Positions 60,613 to 64,000 of a DNA stretch of 64,000 nucleotides are shown here, piece after piece. The stretch is from Ceratopteris richardii (taxonomy: Eukaryota > Streptophyta > Polypodiopsida > Polypodiales > Pteridaceae), in contig CM035431.1 of the NCBI GenBank assembly GCA_020310875.1, positions 16,469,267 through 16,533,266 on the forward strand, in the 5' to 3' direction. The notes beneath the pieces are model-generated. The model did no database searches. It saw only the letters and a program-made list of their open reading frames with translations, and was not told the DNA's origin. A program made the translations under genes and the position numbers. The first letter of the stretch is position 1, and every line of letters begins with the position of its first letter.

Positions 60613-61113
60613 TATTGGAAGAGATGGATGGATACCTCTAGAAGGTGAGGTGGTATTGCTAAAACCTGCTTTGTACCTGCCCTATTTCACTTCAGAGTTT
60701 GATAGTAGGCCCTTTTAGCTTCCAAATGACACTAAGAAAGTGCCTGTGTACTTCGGAGTTGATCCTTCAAACAATTGGATCAAAACAGATTACTTCACAA
60801 ATAGCTAGTCACTCAAAACTTGCTATTTTGGTCTTCACACCTACTAGATCTTTTGTTGAGTGCTCACAGTACAGTAGCAATTGATAAAATTCCTTTTTGG
60901 GGAATCAAATTAGCTTAGATAGCTAATGATTGCAAGTGGAAACACTTAAAATGATAAACCATAAACTGAGAAATCAATTTAGCAATTGGATGCTTACCCC
61001 CGACTTCTTAGGGACTGAGCAATAATTGACCAGAGAGCACTTTGATTTCTCCCAATTGACTAAAGTAAATGAAAATTTGATAGCATAACATAGACTTTGA
61101 TCTGGTTCCAACA
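60613..61113 (-). repeat. 5' LTR of copia 3
   Basis: 501 bp. Minus-strand start TGTTGGAACCAG, end TTCCAATA (the usual CA changed to TA). The terminal words form the inverted repeat TGTTGGAA/TTCCAA. Confidence 0.8.
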
Positions 61114-61671
61114 AGCTATAGAACATGCAAAATGGTTGAGAAATCACTCAGATATGGCCATGCAAAGTTCACTGTTCTGAGAGGTCATAGTAGAGAGGTA
61201 GACACAGATACTCAATAATGTATATGTATTATAGCACATTGTTGTACATGACCATTGGCATAGAAATGATGCCCAATGATAGTGAGATAAGGTGTAAGCC
61301 ACTTAGCCTCTACAAAAGATCAACAATAAGCTTAGAAAAGGGGGCACTATGGCCACGAGATTACATAGCTCTTTTTATGAGAGTCTTCTTTGAAGTTTGA
61401 ATTTGAATTCAAGTTTTTTTGGCTCCATCTAAAAGTGACTCCTATGATTGAGGAGTCATTCTCTCTTTGAAACTTGTAAATTATTATTCTCCTAACTCCA
61501 AGAGATATGTGGATTACAAGATTCTCTCAAGTAAAACAACTTTTACAATGGTTAATGATCAATCAATTACAAGTTATGGTTCATATGATCCATCAAATGA
61601 TTGCATATATCTTCTTCAATGCCTAGCCAAATGTGAAGGCTTGACATTTGCACCAACACTATTTTTGCAAT
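61114..61671. other. No gene recognised
   Basis: Flank of copia 3. AT-rich sequence with a few short frames and no conserved words that I can identify. Confidence 0.45.
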
Positions 61672-61880
61672 ATGTCTATTTTTGCATTCAGCAATGCCAT
61701 TTTGTTGTTGTGTGTACCTGCATGAAAACTGACGTCAAATTCCATGACTTTTAAGAAAATTTTTGAACTCATAATTTGACATGTATTCACCTCCTCCATC
61801 AGATCTTAATATCTGAATATACTTTCATGTCCATTTTTCCACCTTACTCTTCTCTTTCATGAAATATGCCCATACTTTTC
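61672..61880 (-). pseudogene. Copia integrase scrap
   Basis: About 70 residues on the minus strand: VWAYFMKEKSKVEKW, LRSDGGGEYMSNYEFKNFL, and YTQQQNGIAECKNR, with two stops. These are the second catalytic Asp and the Glu of a copia integrase. No flanking pol can be read, so this is a small independent fragment unrelated in detail to copia 1-3. Confidence 0.8.
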
Positions 61881-61948
61881 GTAGATCTATGCATGATCCT
61901 ACATAATTTGGTATGTACTTGGATGAGGATAGAGCTCTTGTTGATATA

Positions 61949-61977
61949 GAAGAAGAAGAAGAAGAAGAAGAAGAAGA
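61949..61977. repeat. (GAA)n microsatellite
   Basis: About nine GAA units inside AGCTCTTGTTGATATA... and ...GAGAGCTCTCAACAATCTC. In one frame it would encode poly-Glu, and an acidic frame continues (TELDASNDGGVDIDQELCE), which is reminiscent of the acidic linker before RT in copia elements. Confidence 0.85.
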
Positions 61978-61980
61978 GAG

Positions 61981-64000
61981 CTCTCAACAATCTCAGACTG
62001 AATTAGATGCATCCAATGATGGGGGTGTAGACATAGATCAAGAACTTTGTGAATTAATTTGAAAATCTATGATATTTTTGGTGCTTTTACAACTACTCAA
62101 AAGCACTTCGCATAAAGAAACCATGTTCTATTGCATTTTTGAATCACTCTTGAAGATCCTCTATCAAGACATGTTTAATCTTTATTTTTATATAAGAATT
62201 TTTATCATTTTATATTTCTCATATAGATTCAAAAGATGTCAATGTTATAGATCCAAATTTTAGGCACATTTTTACCTCCTAAAATTTCAAAAAATGACAA
62301 AAAATGTCAAAACATTGCATGTTTTCACTTGATTTTTGAAATGTATGTATATTGGTGTAAAGGGTTTCCAAACATAAGATGTAATTTGCTTGATTTTTTA
62401 TGAAGGAGTTCTCTTTTTACGACATAGATCTCGTTTTTTACAACTTGCTGTTAATGATAAACCTAGTGACTTATAAGAACTTCCAAAACTATCCCTCTTT
62501 TTGCCACTCATTTATCTTGCTAATCCAAGATGGAAAGCTAAAAAGAAAGTGAATCCCTTACCAAGGGGATTTTAACTTTTTAAATTTCTTATATATTTAA
62601 TTGTAATGCATTGAGTAGCCTATGCAAGGTAGAAAAGTGGAGCGATTGATTCTAGACTTGTGTGCCTTCTTATCATCCCCTTCCATGTACACTTTTTGCC
62701 TCAATTAATTTAAATTTTTCTTATAAAACGAGTTATGTACATTACAAAGAATCCAGTTTATATATCTCCATTTTATGAGGAAAGAGATTATTCATTGATA
62801 GTACACAAGGACCTAGTTTAGATACAATCACAGTAAGCATCTCATAAGCACAAAAGTTAAATGCAGATCCTAAGGAACATCTAAGGTCACTTGAAATCTA
62901 TAAATTTATGTGAATATGGTGATTGGCTCGAATAAAATATAGAATATACATATATATCGAAAGATAAAGACGTGGAGATCCTTTGGAAAATGCAATTGAG
63001 CACCCAAATTCTCATATAATTAAGTTTTGATGCGCTCCAAATTGTACATGCACAAGGCTACGATCAATGACATACGCAAGAGACCTCTTTTGAGAAAATA
63101 AACATGAACTGCATCCTTTCACCAATAACAAAGACTAACAACGGACAGGCACGCAATGAATTTTATTTCTGAGCTTTTTTGTTTTCTAAGGCTTTATTCT
63201 TTATATGAGCACCAACCCTCAATGTTTTCTGATATTTTCACTTTGCAAATTACCTTTTTCTGTCTATTTGTCTTACTTCCGAATTTTTCTCTTTTAAAAA
63301 TGTTCAAAGAGAGTCGCATCAATAGGTCTTGAACCTTAAATCTTGCATAGGGGACTATATCATTGATTTTTGTCAATTATGTCGAATCTAGCAATTATAT
63401 TTAAACTTTACTTCGTATAAGGGACTATAGTAATCATTATTTCCCAATTATGTTTTTCTTCAAAGGAATGTCCCACGAGGCTAGCAAGGAGCTTGACTAG
63501 CTCTGTGTTTAAGGAGTTACATCGATTATTGTGCTGAAGAGTAGTCTTCTTCTTTGAAGACAATCTAAACTCTATGAGCTTCTATTATTCAAGGAACACT
63601 AAGGTGAATGGGATAAGCATTGGATTCACTATCTCCTAAAGTAGGGGCATACAATAGCATGAAGGCCAATGGGTTGGGAGTTCTTTGCGCGGTAGAGATG
63701 GCTTTGAGAGCTTTACAGGTTTGAAGGATCAATAACTTAAACTTCTTTTGGACGCGATCGTCCACCATCATATATCCTGAATGCCGATTTCAAGATCATC
63801 CTATACAGTTCTTCAGGGTGATGGAAACCCGGAGCACCTACCCGAGCAGTCGATCGAATTTTCGAGGCCATGCAACTTGGTTACACGGGAAGATTTTCTG
63901 ATAACAGTCATGTGCATCTAAAAAAACTCTTCACAATGAGCGGATGCTGCCGTGATGGTGAGAATAGAAAGTTTACTGTGAGCAGTAGGACTAAAGGAAG
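61981..64000. other. No gene recognised
   Basis: AT-rich DNA with only short frames on both strands. No LTR ends, RT or integrase words or RNA genes were seen. The last 500 bases are somewhat GC-richer and could be the edge of a feature continuing outside the window. Confidence 0.4.

Larger units (their letters stand above)
57892..61113 (-). mobile_element. Ty1/copia element copia 3, 3' half missing
   Basis: On the minus strand: 5' LTR 61113-60613, primer site, gag, protease, integrase and the first codons of the RT region (EEIEALQENDTWE), then gypsy G. Gag and integrase are close relatives of copia 2 at protein level. Numerous frameshifts and stops. Confidence 0.88.

Overview
The window looks like repeat-packed nuclear DNA of a land plant. 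It holds no intact host gene. Almost all of it is LTR retrotransposons of the Ty1/copia and Ty3/gypsy orders, nested in one another, with satellite DNA at the left edge. A captured PLS-type pentatricopeptide-repeat (PPR) fragment fits a plant, and its style recalls the large PPR families of ferns and lycophytes. That last placement is inference from memory.

Layout. 1-3796: three degenerate tandem repeats, an unrecognised decayed coding stretch, and about 0.85 kb of alternating purine-pyrimidine DNA. 3797-8313: copia 1 (minus strand), cut off within gag. 8338-20678: gypsy A (plus strand), complete, with 2.1-kb LTRs and the 5-bp target duplication AGCTC; it sits at the junction between polypurine tract and 3' LTR of copia 2. 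20679-25362: the rest of copia 2 (minus strand). 25363-26756, 46941-47827 and 48516-about 50340: pieces of gypsy D (plus strand). 26761-46940: gypsy B (minus strand), inserted in D, with 4-bp target duplication ATAC. 34238-45249: gypsy C (plus strand), inserted in the gag gene of B, with two 2133-bp LTRs. 47828-48515: a lone LTR of the copia 1 family inside D. 50311-52182: 5' part of copia E (minus strand). 52215-56326: decayed coding DNA in the sense of D, ending in a coiled-coil protein frame. 56380-57891: 5' end of gypsy G, a relative of B, lying against copia 3. 57892-61113: copia 3 (minus strand). 61672-61880: one more copia integrase scrap. I see no gene in 61981-64000.

Relative ages follow from the nesting. 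D is older than B, B older than C, and copia 2 older than A. LTR pairs compared by eye agree: A and C differ by roughly 1-3 percent in the stretches I checked, B by close to 10 percent. Gypsy A is nearly intact (gag, protease, RT, RNase H, integrase) with two in-frame stops. Gypsy C keeps gag, protease and the integrase residues but has lost most of RT and RNase H.

Four things stand out. (1) Both LTRs of gypsy A carry a PPR gene fragment, so a host exon became part of the terminal repeat. (2) The tail of gypsy A holds three tandem hairpins whose stems change by compensating base changes; gypsy C has an analogous hairpin pair. (3) Gypsy B and the D remnant each carry a long extra sense frame after pol, ending in a coiled coil, with no envelope features. 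(4) Gypsy A carries an unrecognised 116-codon ORF in the same position.
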